Shown here: piece after piece, positions 7,728-16,485 of the stretch | Position numbering within the stretch: the stretch's first letter is position 1 | Layout of the letters: every line of letters starts with the position of its first letter | Source: Cyanobacteria bacterium SIG27 | Lineage (GTDB): Bacteria > Cyanobacteriota > Vampirovibrionia > Gastranaerophilales > Gastranaerophilaceae | Direction: 5' to 3' | Assembly (NCBI GenBank): GCA_015152565.1 | Contig: SUTT01000005.1 | Coordinates: forward strand, 1-64,000 | Length of the DNA stretch: 64,000 nt | Position numbers and translations under genes: made by a program | The notes under the pieces: generated by a model | Database searches by the model: none | The model's input: the letters and a program-made list of their open reading frames with translations, nothing else | Told to the model about the DNA's origin: nothing

Positions 7728-8472
7728 CTTTTTTCTCCGTTAATCCAAAAGCTTCAATATCTTCTTTGTATCTAATTAATGCTCGAAGTAAATACAAATC
7801 TTCTATTGTTGTAATTTTTATGTTACCACGATTGCCTTCAATCATATATGTAGGTTTATTTAATGTTTTAAATAATGTACATGAATCAACAATGTTGTCA
7901 TATTTTGGATTAATTTTGCGAGTTATTTCGTGGGCTTCATAAATTTCGTTCAATCTAAAAGTTTGAGGTGCTTGCGCTGAAAAAGTATTCTTTCTATATG
8001 GGACATGTTGCGGATTGGTGTGATTTTCGCTGATTAAAATTGTTTCATAACATGGTGTGCAAGTTATTGCATTCCCGTTTTTCTTTGCGCAATCAATATT
8101 TCTTGAAATTGTTTTAAAGGTTATATTGGGACGAACTCCATCATGAATTAAAACAAGAGAATTTTCATCATTATCTTTTTTTGCCAAGTTTAATGCATTA
8201 TAAATTGAATCCTGACCTGTTTCACCACCTTCTATAATTCCAGCAATTTTTGATATATGGAAATACTCCACTAATTCTTTCATATATTTTTTATAGTCAG
8301 GATGAATAGCGACATATATTTTATCTATTTGTTCATGTTTTTGAAAAAGTTCCAAAGTATGAACAATAATTGGCTTTTCATTTATTTTCAAAAATTGTTT
8401 TGGGATTGAATTTTCATTGCTATTCAAACGTTTCCCAGCACCACCTGCAAAAATTATGGCAATGTTAGTCAT
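7720..8472 (-). CDS. IspD/TarI-like cytidylyltransferase
   Basis: A 250-residue nucleotidyltransferase with the signature loop AGGAGKRL, then PKQF, HDGVRPN, QAPQTFR and TTIEDL, all typical of IspD and TarI. It transfers CMP from CTP to a polyol phosphate (TarI) or to methylerythritol phosphate (IspD). The neighbours (a TagF-like polymerase upstream and an SDR downstream) favour a TarI-like role in activating ribitol phosphate or a related polyol. The true housekeeping IspD could still be this gene. GGAGG five bases before the ATG at 8472 decides this start; the longer frame begins with TTG at 8484. It overlaps the upstream gene by 8 bases. Confidence 0.8.
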   Translation of the reverse strand: MTNIAIIFAGGAGKRLNSNENSIPKQFLKINEKPIIVHTLELFQKHEQIDKIYVAIHPDYKKYMKELVEYFHISKIAGIIEGGETGQDSIYNALNLAKKDNDENSLVLIHDGVRPNITFKTISRNIDCAKKNGNAITCTPCYETILISENHTNPQHVPYRKNTFSAQAPQTFRLNEIYEAHEITRKINPKYDNIVDSCTLFKTLNKPTYMIEGNRGNIKITTIEDLYLLRALIRYKEDIEAFGLTEKKDG

Positions 8473-10807
8473 CCATACCTCCAAAATTTAATCTTTTCTT
8501 GAGTTCCTCAACAATTCGTTTTGAATTATTCACATTATTATACTCACTTGGCAACAAACTCTCTAAAACACTCATTCTGCGTTCTTTATATTCATCTACT
8601 CCGTTTGCCAATTTTTCTAACGCACAAATATTTTCAGACCAATCTTTTGTTAATTCACCAGCTAAATATTCATTATATGGTTTGTTGAAAGGTTGGTCAG
8701 TACTTTCAATGGTATCTATATCAAACGCAAAATAAATAACAGGTTGTTTGGTTATTAGAAAATCTTGTGCAATAGAAGAATAATCAGTAATTAAAACAGA
8801 ATACTTATATAATTCAGCATAAATATCTTTTGAATTATCTTTAAAAATATTGTCATATTGCAAGATTGCATCATTAATTTTGTTAGTATAATTTCTCCAA
8901 GTATGTGGATGAAGTCGAAGATATAATTCTCCATTATGTTTGCTTAAAAATTCATTTAATTTTGGAAGGTTTTTAATGAAATTGTTTACCATAAATTGTT
9001 CATCTTCCATATTCCAACGATAAGTTGGAGCATATAAAATTCTAAACTTATCATCGTTTGATGTGTTATTATAAGTTAAAATATTTCTTGGGTTTCCAAC
9101 TAAAAAACGTGCTTTTTCATTTGTTTTTATAGGTGCAGCAAATGTGTCAATAAAAATTTGTCCAGGACAACACATCATATAATATTGCTCAAATAATTCT
9201 CTAAATGGAGCAATGAATGGGTATTTTAATATTTTAATTAATTTGATTAAAATATTATCGGTATCTCCAATTAATATATCGGAAGAAAGTCTGGCACCTT
9301 TTACAGTCGTATTTGTTAAAAAATCCCCTTTTGGAATACTGCTTTTAGGCCCTACGCCATGCCAAAGTTGAACAAATTTAGTTCTAGCATTAAATCCATA
9401 TCGATTGTCATAATCTGTCATTTTAAAATGATCACTAAATGCTATTTCAGCTCTGGCTGTCGTCCAAATACCTTTTAAGCTTGTCATATTTAAAACAGGC
9501 ATTTTGTTTTCTTTAAGCAATTTTCTGATAGATTTATCTTTTGAAACCCATACGGCTTCAATTTCCGGATGGTTTTCGACAATATATTCAAATAGATATT
9601 TTGTATTATCAATGTAGTTTTTTTTATTAAATCCAGAAAAGACCCAGAGATTTTTCTTTTTAGGAACTAAAGCAAAAATCCAATAAGCAAAAAATGAGTG
9701 TGCAATTTTAATTAAACTTTTAATTTGTTTGCAAATTTTTTTACATCTATAAATACTTTTTAAAATAGGTTTTATAATTTTTAAAGTGCTATTTCTTCTT
9801 AATAAATTTGCTTGTTTTAACCCTAGTTTGTCTACCTGTTGTAATCTATATTTATATTCGCTAAGTAAAGAAATAACTTTATCATATTCACTTGGATATG
9901 ATTCTTTTAATTCGATTAATTTTTCCCATTTTCCAGATTTTATGATGGCATTTGTATAATTGATGATTTCTGTCCATAAGCGACTTTCAAGTGCGCCTAT
10001 ACCAAAAGAATTATAATGAACTTTAAAATAATTAATACTACCACCTAAAATACGAAAATAATCATTTACCCGTGTGTTTAAAAAATGTTCGGTAATATCT
10101 TGATTGTTATAAACTACCCCTTGCTCAACTCGTCGATATATGCTCATGTATTCATCTATTATATACATGGATTTATCACCAAGGTTTAAAAAAATCACAC
10201 TCATATCTCCGCCAGGACCGCCAGATTTTGCCCAATTTGGATATTTTTTGATTATGTTTCTTACTAGCAAACTTGACGTGTGAGGCCATTGTTTCATAAT
10301 GTGTTCTATTTTGATAAATCTGCCTACAGGTGTTTTTTTTCTATCCGGAATGGTTAGTGGTTCTTCTTGCTTTGAATAGTAATTATATAGGTTCCAGCTT
10401 TTATTAGCCAAAATATAAGTTTTATGTGCGCAAATATTTACATCTTTATTTTTTTCCATAAAATCAAATTGCTTTTGCAATTTGTTTTCATCTGTCCAAT
10501 AATCATCGCCATCACAAAATGCTGCATAAGGTGCCGTTACATTTTCGCACAAATCCATAAAATTAGCTAAACAACCCATATTTGGATTTCTTCTGATGTG
10601 TTTGATTATATCTGGATATTTTCTTGCATATTCTGCTACAATTTCGCTTGTGCCATCTGTTGAACAATCATCGCCAACTAAAACTTCAAATTTAAAATTG
10701 GTTTTTTGCATTAAAAAACTGTCTAATGCTTCTTTAATATAATCTTTTTGATTGTATGTAACGCATACTACTTGCACTTTTACTTCTGATGCAGTGTTGG
10801 TATTCAT
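8465..10807 (-). CDS. Glycosyltransferase 2 fused to CDP-glycerol/polyol phosphotransferase (TagF-like)
   Basis: A 780-residue two-part enzyme. Residues 1 to about 230 are a GT-A family 2 glycosyltransferase (VVCVTYNQ, VGDDCSTDGT, FCDGDDYWTDEN). About residues 365-775 form a TagF/TarF-like polyol-phosphate transferase with FVQLWHG, LYAPTYRW, LRLHPHTW and VLITDYSSIAQDF. The first half should add a sugar and the second should transfer polyol phosphate from a CDP-polyol to build or prime a teichoic-acid-like chain. The adjacent cytidylyltransferase would supply the CDP-polyol. The gene abuts its upstream neighbour with no gap, using the ATG at 10807. Confidence 0.88.
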   Translation of the reverse strand: MNTNTASEVKVQVVCVTYNQKDYIKEALDSFLMQKTNFKFEVLVGDDCSTDGTSEIVAEYARKYPDIIKHIRRNPNMGCLANFMDLCENVTAPYAAFCDGDDYWTDENKLQKQFDFMEKNKDVNICAHKTYILANKSWNLYNYYSKQEEPLTIPDRKKTPVGRFIKIEHIMKQWPHTSSLLVRNIIKKYPNWAKSGGPGGDMSVIFLNLGDKSMYIIDEYMSIYRRVEQGVVYNNQDITEHFLNTRVNDYFRILGGSINYFKVHYNSFGIGALESRLWTEIINYTNAIIKSGKWEKLIELKESYPSEYDKVISLLSEYKYRLQQVDKLGLKQANLLRRNSTLKIIKPILKSIYRCKKICKQIKSLIKIAHSFFAYWIFALVPKKKNLWVFSGFNKKNYIDNTKYLFEYIVENHPEIEAVWVSKDKSIRKLLKENKMPVLNMTSLKGIWTTARAEIAFSDHFKMTDYDNRYGFNARTKFVQLWHGVGPKSSIPKGDFLTNTTVKGARLSSDILIGDTDNILIKLIKILKYPFIAPFRELFEQYYMMCCPGQIFIDTFAAPIKTNEKARFLVGNPRNILTYNNTSNDDKFRILYAPTYRWNMEDEQFMVNNFIKNLPKLNEFLSKHNGELYLRLHPHTWRNYTNKINDAILQYDNIFKDNSKDIYAELYKYSVLITDYSSIAQDFLITKQPVIYFAFDIDTIESTDQPFNKPYNEYLAGELTKDWSENICALEKLANGVDEYKERRMSVLESLLPSEYNNVNNSKRIVEELKKRLNFGGMDD

Positions 10808-11803
10808 CTATAATATTCTCCATAATAAAACCAAGCTTAAAACTATAGCTAAGCTTATAAATATAAAAAACAACTTTTTATATTTTTTGTATTTGTGCCT
10901 TAATTTTTTAGAACTGTTTATCGGGATAATTTTTTCCATTAGTTCTAAATTCTCTTCTTTAATTTTGATGCATTTATCAAAATTTCCATAAGCAAAGTGT
11001 GCTTGTAAAACTTCTTTAAGAGTTGGCAATAAGACATTATATAAATATTCGTCGGATTTTTCTGCAAACCTTTCCCATACTAATCTATGAAAATTAATTT
11101 TTTCAATTCCATATTCAAGGTTGAGTTTTATATTGTCTTTAAATGAGTTATACCAAACTCCTTTTGGTTGTCTTCTATAGGCTGCCATTACTTTATTTAT
11201 ATAACCAATTTTGCCTGTTTTTGCGTGTGCAAGGTGAATATACCAGTCTATTGGCATTATATTTTTTGGTAAATATTTTTCTATTCTTTCGTTTCTAAAA
11301 TTCCATCTATACATTACAGAATTTGTTTGTATAAAATTTGAATATAAAAGTTTTTCAAAAGTGAATTCTTTTTTATGTTTTGGGTAGATGTAATTTCTTG
11401 CTTCTTTGTTTTCAAAAATAACTTTTACAGGATGAAAACAGGTTGAATATTGCGGGTTTTTTTCTAAAAAATCAACTTGTTTTTGAAGTTTATTTTCATC
11501 TGTCCAATAGTCATCCCCTTCGCAAATTGCAACGTAAGGAGTATTGATGTCGCTATAAACATCGCATAAATTGCCATATATTTTAGTATTTTCTTTTTGA
11601 TAAATAGGCTTGATTATTTCAGGATATTTTTTTGCATATTCTTCTATAATTTTTTTTGTATTATCAGAAGAGCAATCATCGCCAATTTTTACAATAAAAG
11701 GGAAGTTGGTTTTTTGTGCAATAAAACCATCAAGAGCTTGCCTAATGTATTTTTCTTGATTGTATGTTATGCAGCAAATCGTGACCTTTGGCTCTTGGGA
11801 CAT
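10808..11803 (-). CDS. Family 2 glycosyltransferase
   Basis: A 331-residue GT-A enzyme with ICCITYNQE, IGDDCSSDNTK and CEGDDYWTDENK, very close to the first domain of the neighbouring fusion protein and probably a duplicate of it. A single hydrophobic segment at the extreme C-terminus (FFIFISLAIVLSLVLL) should anchor it to the membrane. It would add one sugar to the surface polymer or its linker. The start overlaps the aminotransferase stop by one base (TAATG), so the two are translationally coupled. Confidence 0.87.
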   Translation of the reverse strand: MSQEPKVTICCITYNQEKYIRQALDGFIAQKTNFPFIVKIGDDCSSDNTKKIIEEYAKKYPEIIKPIYQKENTKIYGNLCDVYSDINTPYVAICEGDDYWTDENKLQKQVDFLEKNPQYSTCFHPVKVIFENKEARNYIYPKHKKEFTFEKLLYSNFIQTNSVMYRWNFRNERIEKYLPKNIMPIDWYIHLAHAKTGKIGYINKVMAAYRRQPKGVWYNSFKDNIKLNLEYGIEKINFHRLVWERFAEKSDEYLYNVLLPTLKEVLQAHFAYGNFDKCIKIKEENLELMEKIIPINSSKKLRHKYKKYKKLFFIFISLAIVLSLVLLWRIL

Positions 11804-12915
11804 TAAAACACCTCTAAAATTGCTTCAAGTTCCTCTTGTTTTAGTGAGCCATAAAATGGCAAACATAAAACCTTGTGTTTCAAGTCATTCACAACAGATA
11901 AATCTGCAAGTTTTACCGCTAAATCGTTTTTATAACATTCATAATCAGTACAAGCTGGATAAAAATATTTTCTTGTTAAAATATTTCTTTCTTTAAATTT
12001 TTCATAAAGCTCATTTCTTGTTAAAGGGTAATCTTCTTCAATTACAATTGGATAATATTGATATGAATCTGTTGTATTATCAGGCATTTTCGGTAATCTT
12101 ATACCTTTAATTTTAGATAAATTTTCATTATAAAATTGTTTAACTATTTCTCTTTTTTCTTGTTCTTTTTTGTATAATTTTAAATTTTCCAAACCAACAG
12201 CCGCTTGAATTTCATTTAATTTGCCATTAATTCCAACTTCTTCTACAAGTTCTTCTGATTGAATTCCAAAGTTTCTAAGATTATAGATTTTTTTAACTAA
12301 GTTTGGGTCATTAAATGTTAAACAGCCACCTTCAATTGTGTTATATAGTTTTGTTGCATGAAATGAAAACATTGTTATATCACCAAATGTTCCAATTCCT
12401 CTACCATTAATTTCTGTTGTAAATGCATGGGCTGCATCATAAATTACTTTTAAATTATATTTTTTAGCGATTTTTTCAATGCGCTCAACATCACAAGGAA
12501 AACCATAAACATGAACACCTAATATTGCTGATGTATTTGGAGTGATTAAGCTTTCAATTTTATCGGCATCTATTGTCATTGTTTCTGGCTCAATATCACA
12601 AAAAACAGGTTTTAAGCCATTCCAAGAAATGCAGTGAGGGGTTGCTGCAAAAGTAAATGGAGTTGTAATTACTTCACTTCCGTATGGTAAATCAAGAGCT
12701 TTAATCGCAACTAAAAGAGCTATTGTTCCATTGTTAAACAAAGATACGTTTGGAACTTTTAAAACATCTTTTAGTTTGTTTTCAAGTTCATTATGTTTTG
12801 ATCCCATATTTGTAAGCCATTTTGAAGACCAAATTTCTTTTAAATGTTCTTGTATAGTTTCAAGGTTTGGTAACATTGGTTGAGTTACAAATATTTTTTC
12901 CAAAGTTTTTATCAT
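11803..12915 (-). CDS. DegT/DnrJ/EryC1-family sugar aminotransferase
   Basis: A 370-residue PLP-dependent enzyme that aminates a keto group on a nucleotide sugar. It shows VSLFNNGTIALL, PFTFAAT, YDAAHAF and the PLP lysine in FHATKLYNTIEGG. The ATG at 12915 is preceded by GAGG at suitable spacing; the longer frame starts with TTG at 12933 inside the upstream gene. No dTDP-sugar dehydratase is in the window, so its keto-sugar must come from elsewhere. It supplies an amino sugar for the polymer made by the genes downstream. Confidence 0.87.
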   Translation of the reverse strand: MIKTLEKIFVTQPMLPNLETIQEHLKEIWSSKWLTNMGSKHNELENKLKDVLKVPNVSLFNNGTIALLVAIKALDLPYGSEVITTPFTFAATPHCISWNGLKPVFCDIEPETMTIDADKIESLITPNTSAILGVHVYGFPCDVERIEKIAKKYNLKVIYDAAHAFTTEINGRGIGTFGDITMFSFHATKLYNTIEGGCLTFNDPNLVKKIYNLRNFGIQSEELVEEVGINGKLNEIQAAVGLENLKLYKKEQEKREIVKQFYNENLSKIKGIRLPKMPDNTTDSYQYYPIVIEEDYPLTRNELYEKFKERNILTRKYFYPACTDYECYKNDLAVKLADLSVVNDLKHKVLCLPFYGSLKQEELEAILEVF

Positions 12916-12922
12916 ATAGCCT

Positions 12923-13273
12923 CTACAGTGCAAAATTCCTATCTAATTCCAAAGACAAATTTTGTTCTTTATCAATGTATTTAAACGCTTGAGAAACGCC
13001 GCATTGATAAAAAATGTTCATTAATTTAGTTAAATCACCGGTTTGTATGCAATAATTATATGCAAATACCTTTCGCCAAGAAACAATCGAATATTTATCT
13101 TCCATTTTTAATTTTTTACAAACGGCACTAAAATGTTGATGAATTGAAAATTTATTAAAGTTATTTTTGTTAACTGACTCAAAAAGCGGCTCTTTGTATT
13201 TTGAATTATTACTATATTCTTCCTTGATTACCTCTATTGTTTTTATATCTTTAATAGGTAATTGCTTGCCCAT
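12923..13273 (-). CDS. Tyrosine-recombinase-like C-terminal domain protein (degenerate)
   Basis: A 116-residue protein. Residues from about 65 on (SWRKVFAYNYCIQTGDLTKL, then YQCGVSQAFKYID) follow the pattern of the C-terminal half of a tyrosine recombinase: the Arg of the H-x-x-R box, the helix with G-D-L, and the final Tyr. Both histidines of the catalytic set appear replaced (Val and Cys), so strand exchange is unlikely. It has a good Shine-Dalgarno (GAGGC) and heads the surface-polymer operon, so it may be a DNA-binding regulator or the remnant of an inversion recombinase. Family assignment is by pattern only. Confidence 0.5.
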   Translation of the reverse strand: MGKQLPIKDIKTIEVIKEEYSNNSKYKEPLFESVNKNNFNKFSIHQHFSAVCKKLKMEDKYSIVSWRKVFAYNYCIQTGDLTKLMNIFYQCGVSQAFKYIDKEQNLSLELDRNFAL

Positions 13274-13320
13274 TATTGCCTCTTAATTCCATTCTTAATT
13301 GCAAAATATTAAAATATAAC

Positions 13321-13342
13321 ATTGCATATTTAAAATTGCATA
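13321..13342. promoter_or_regulatory. Direct repeats upstream of the surface-polymer operon
   Basis: Two copies of ATTGCATA start at 13321 and 13335, 14 bases apart, in the AT-rich leader about 50-70 bases upstream of the operon's first start codon. Spacing and position suit an operator, but no regulator can be assigned. Confidence 0.3.
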
Positions 13343-13513
13343 AATACATGTTATCACGAAAAGTTTATTGTCTAGTGTTTATTAAAAAATGTTATATTTA
13401 TTTTGAATTTTGACAAATATTTTTTTAAACGCCGTAATCAATTGTTTTTTAAGTAATATCGCATGTTTAATAAAAATTGATGTTATATTTGCTAAAAATA
13501 AGGAGAAAAATTT

Positions 13514-13554
13514 TCGTAAAAATAAAACCCACTGATTAAGCCAGTGGGTTTTAT
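13514..13554 (-). terminator. Rho-independent terminator of a candidate small RNA
   Basis: A 13-bp stem (13522-13534 with 13542-13554, containing AAAACCCACTG) and a 7-base loop are followed on the minus strand by TTTTATTTTT. No protein gene ends just upstream, so it should terminate the transcript at 13555-13690. Confidence 0.75.
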
Positions 13555-13690
13555 AATGATAGCAGCAATGGAGTAAGCTGCTGCCTTTGTAGGTTTTGAA
13601 GCATAAAAACACGGAAGTAACAGTGAATTAACATTGAATTTTTCTTTAGATAACCCGTAAATTGGACAAAGTGCGCCGTCTGGGAAAAAA
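13555..13690 (-). ncRNA. Candidate small RNA between two terminators
   Basis: About 135 bases on the minus strand lie between the tRNA-Ile terminator and a second strong terminator and encode no plausible protein. A GC-rich hairpin AGCAGC/GCTGCT (about 13561-13584) stands out in an AT-rich setting. The part ACCTACAAAGGCAGCAGC resembles the apical SRP RNA motif (CC, loop, GG, then AGCAGC), but the pairing that SRP RNA needs further out is not evident. I call it an unidentified small RNA. The exact 5' end is not defined. Confidence 0.35.
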
Positions 13691-13694
13691 TGGC

Positions 13695-13731
13695 AAAAAT
13701 AAAACCCGGTAGATAAACTACTGGGTTTTAT
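13695..13731 (-). terminator. Rho-independent terminator of tRNA-Ile
   Basis: The stem AAAACCCAGTAG/CTACCGGGTTTT (minus strand, one wobble pair) begins right after the tRNA CCA end and is followed by ATTTTTG. Orientation and position fit the tRNA gene. Confidence 0.75.
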
Positions 13732-13807
13732 GGTGGGCCATCCTGGACTCGAACCAGGGACCTCACCCTTATCAGGGGTGCGCTCTAGCCACCTGAGCTA
13801 ATAGCCC
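13731..13807 (-). tRNA. tRNA-Ile (GAT anticodon)
   Basis: A 77-base cloverleaf on the minus strand: acceptor GGGCTAT pairs with ATGGCCC, the D arm contains AGCTCAGGTGG, the anticodon loop CTGATAA gives GAT, and the T arm has GGTTCGAGTCC. CCA is encoded. It decodes AUC and AUU. The tilS gene at 45561 would modify the separate tRNA-Ile(CAU), which is not in this window. Confidence 0.97.
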
Positions 13808-13877
13808 GAAAGTGCTTCAGATTTGTTCCGTAACCTTTCGCAAGATTTATAGTATCAAGAACAAAATTTAAAGTCAA

Positions 13878-15569
13878 CTACATTTTTTCTACAGGATTAA
13901 CTCCAATTAAATTAAGCATTGTAGCCATAATTATTCTAAAGCAATTAACAAGTGATAGTTTCATTAAGCTATCTTTTTTATCTTGCGATAAAACTCTTGT
14001 GTAATTGTAGAAATGATGGAATGAATTAGCTAATTCTGTTAAATATTTGCAAAGCATATAAGGAGCTCTGTATTTAACAGCGTTTGCTAATAAAGCTTTG
14101 CCTTCTTCAAGTTTTAATATCAATGCTTTTGTAGCTTCCAAACTTTCTTCTGACATATTATCAAACATATCTAAAATATTCGGTTGTTCATTAAATCCAT
14201 TGATTTCTTCTTGAGTTAAAAGTGGTTCTAATTCTGTTTTATTATCTATATCTATTCTTTTTTCAATTGCTTTTCTTAAAATTGAACATGCTCTAGCATG
14301 AGCGTATTGAACATAAAAAACGGGGTTTTTATCTGTTTGAGATTTAGCTAAATCAATATCAAAATCAATTGTTGTATCGGCTGAGCGCATCAACATCCAA
14401 AAACGAGTAGCATCAACTCCAACTTCTTCAACTAAATCATCAAGAGTAACCATTTTTTTGCGTTTACCCATACGTTGTTGTTCGCCATCTTGTATTAAAT
14501 TTACGAGCTGACCCAATAGCACTTCAAGTTTATTTGAATCATATCCAAGTGCGTCAATTGCTGCTTTCATACGAGGAATGTAGCCGTGATGATCTGCTCC
14601 CCAGATGTTAATTAATCTTTCAAAACCTCTATCAAGTTTATTTTTATGATATGCAATATCTGCTGTTAGATATGTATTTTTACCATCGGTTTTAACTAAA
14701 ACTCTATCTTGATCATCTTCATAATCAGAACTTCTAAACCAAGTTGCACCGTCTTTTTCATAAATTTTGCCTGATTTTTTCAATGTTTCCATACAGCTTT
14801 CAACTTCTTTATTTTCATAAAGTGAAAGTTCTGAGAAAAATAAATCAAAATGTGTGCCAAATTTTTCAAGTAATTCTTTTTGTAATCTTAGCATATCTTG
14901 TTTTGCAAAATCGGCATAATTTAAGCCTTTATTATCTTCAAGATATCTTTTAGCGCAATCAATCAAATATTCTCCTGGATACATATCTTCTTCAAGTTCA
15001 ATATTTTCACCTTGAAGTTGTTTAACTCTAACTTCTAAAGATTTTCCAAGTTTATTAATTTGATTTCCTGCATCATTAATATAAAACTCTTGAAAAACGT
15101 CATAATTGCAATATTTCATTATGTTAGCTAGCGCTGAACCCAGTGCTGCCCAGCGACCGTGTCCAATATGAAAAGGTCCTGTTGGGTTTGCGCTAACGTA
15201 TTCAATGTTTACTTTTTCGCCATGACCTACGTCAGTTTTAAGATAGTTTTCTTTTTTATCCAAAATATCAACAATGATATTGTTTAAAAATTCTTTTTCT
15301 AATTTGAAATTAATGAAACCTGCAACAACATTAATTGTGAAGTTTTCAGTTTTAATATGCTTAACGATAGCTTGTGCTATCATTGGTGGAGCCATTTTGG
15401 CAGTTCTAGCTAGTGCTGAAATGTTTATTGCAAAATCGCCAAATTCTTTGTTTTTTGGGGTGTCGCAAACAAGTTCAAAAGTTAATTCTTTTGTTTCGCC
15501 AAGTTCATTTAATTTAATTGCATTTTTGATTGCGTTTTTTGTGATTTCAATAAAATAATTCTTTAACAT
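13878..15569 (-). CDS. argS: Arginyl-tRNA synthetase
   Basis: A 563-residue class I synthetase that charges tRNA-Arg. The N-terminal additional domain is followed by NPTGPFHIGHGRWAALG (HIGH motif), the substrate-binding INDAGNQ, a KMSK-equivalent region GKRKKMVTL and a C-terminal DALR anticodon-binding domain with HHFYNYTRVL. Length is normal for the family. It reads towards the tRNA-Ile gene and has no operon partner. The upstream gap of about 150 bases is shared with a divergent small gene. Confidence 0.96.
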   Translation of the reverse strand: MLKNYFIEITKNAIKNAIKLNELGETKELTFELVCDTPKNKEFGDFAINISALARTAKMAPPMIAQAIVKHIKTENFTINVVAGFINFKLEKEFLNNIIVDILDKKENYLKTDVGHGEKVNIEYVSANPTGPFHIGHGRWAALGSALANIMKYCNYDVFQEFYINDAGNQINKLGKSLEVRVKQLQGENIELEEDMYPGEYLIDCAKRYLEDNKGLNYADFAKQDMLRLQKELLEKFGTHFDLFFSELSLYENKEVESCMETLKKSGKIYEKDGATWFRSSDYEDDQDRVLVKTDGKNTYLTADIAYHKNKLDRGFERLINIWGADHHGYIPRMKAAIDALGYDSNKLEVLLGQLVNLIQDGEQQRMGKRKKMVTLDDLVEEVGVDATRFWMLMRSADTTIDFDIDLAKSQTDKNPVFYVQYAHARACSILRKAIEKRIDIDNKTELEPLLTQEEINGFNEQPNILDMFDNMSEESLEATKALILKLEEGKALLANAVKYRAPYMLCKYLTELANSFHHFYNYTRVLSQDKKDSLMKLSLVNCFRIIMATMLNLIGVNPVEKM

Positions 15570-15659
15570 AGTAGATTTATTCTAATACAAAATCTATCTC
15601 AAAAGCAAATGTTAAGCAATGTAAAAAAAATATTTAAAAGTGCTACGACTATAACAATC

Positions 15660-15687
15660 TTGACTTTTCAGGGTGTTTTGCTATACT
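15660..15687 (+). promoter_or_regulatory. Sigma-70-type promoter for the small gene at 15719
   Basis: TTGACT (15660-15665) and TATACT (15682-15687) are separated by 16 bases. The predicted transcript begins about 25 bases before the ATG, which has AAAGGAAAG as ribosome site. Confidence 0.7.
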
Positions 15688-15718
15688 AGAATTTGCCCCA
15701 AAATTCAAAGGAAAGAAA

Positions 15719-15928
15719 ATGAGTCGTATAAATGGTATCGGATTTAACACTGTAAATAACACCATGAGTCTGTACACAAAGCGTACATGTTCGGATAATT
15801 CAGAGTTATTTATTACATCTAAATTGAATATGCTTTATCAACAAGCATTATCAAGCAGAAATCAATATAACAGCAAAAGAAATTTAAGAAAGATGGTTGA
15901 GGGTAATCATCTTGATGAAACAGTTTAG
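15719..15928 (+). CDS. Small hypothetical protein
   Basis: A 69-residue protein I do not recognise, rich in Asn, Ser and Tyr with a basic C-terminal half (SKRNLRKM). No signal peptide or membrane segment is visible. It has its own strong promoter (15660-15687) and a clear Shine-Dalgarno, so it is very likely expressed. Its stop overlaps the convergent gene at 15925 by 4 bases. The start MSRINGIGFN recalls, weakly, the N-termini of the lineage-type proteins elsewhere in the window. Confidence 0.65.
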   Translation: MSRINGIGFNTVNNTMSLYTKRTCSDNSELFITSKLNMLYQQALSSRNQYNSKRNLRKMVEGNHLDETV

Positions 15929-16455
15929 TCTATTTTCTTTTTGATTTTGGTTTGTAATTCGTTTGCATAGCTGATGTATTTTATTAAATTTTGATATCTT
16001 ATTTCCCCTTCACCATAAGGAATGGTTTTATCTAGTAGTTTGCTTGTATCTATATTTAGTTCTTTTAATTTAGACATAGCATCACGTGCTAGTTTGGCTT
16101 TATATAGCTTAGGGAAAAAAGCAAAAAGAAAGTTCTCAATAGCACTCAGTGCGCCTTTTGAGGCTAGATTTTCTTTAAAATTTAAAAAACGTTTAATAAT
16201 TTTAAAAGAACTATTGTTCAAATTGCTTTCGTTGCTGCTAACCATTTCTAAATCTGATTGATTTAATCTTTTTTTGGTTTTTTGCAGAGCCTTTGGAATA
16301 TCAATTTTTTCTTCATCAAAAGGTGAATCGATAATATTTTCTATCGATTCTGTTTTGAAAAAATTTTCTTCTTTGTCAGACGATTCATCTATATTTGGTA
16401 AAATTCCATTTTGCATTAATTTTTTTGCAAGAGAATCGTAGTTTTGATTGCTCAT
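15925..16455 (-). CDS. Hypothetical protein
   Basis: An unrecognised protein of about 176 residues: an acidic, low-complexity N-terminal half, then a basic helical segment (KIIKRFLNFKENLASKG), an aromatic stretch NFLFAFFPKLYKAK and a Lys-rich end. It could associate peripherally with the membrane. I place the start at the ATG at 16455 because GATAAT lies six bases upstream, the leaderless pattern seen at other genes here; the longest frame starts with GTG at 16470. It is divergent from nifU. Confidence 0.6.
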   Translation of the reverse strand: MSNQNYDSLAKKLMQNGILPNIDESSDKEENFFKTESIENIIDSPFDEEKIDIPKALQKTKKRLNQSDLEMVSSNESNLNNSSFKIIKRFLNFKENLASKGALSAIENFLFAFFPKLYKAKLARDAMSKLKELNIDTSKLLDKTIPYGEGEIRYQNLIKYISYANELQTKIKKKID

Positions 16456-16461
16456 ATAAAT

Positions 16462-16467
16462 ATTATC
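16462..16467 (-). promoter_or_regulatory. Possible leaderless -10 element (GATAAT)
   Basis: GATAAT on the minus strand, six bases before the ATG at 16455. This is the weakest member of the leaderless set; a TATAAT about 12 bases further upstream is an alternative. Confidence 0.35.
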
Positions 16468-16485
16468 CACTTAATTATAAAATTT

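Noticed and set aside
13382-13612. 76-codon minus-strand frame
   Set aside because: It spans a strong terminator and the candidate small RNA, and starts without a ribosome site.
13555-13690. Calling the small RNA a definite SRP (4.5S) RNA
   Set aside because: Only the AGCAGC side and part of the apical loop agree; the flanking helix could not be built by eye. Kept as an unidentified RNA.
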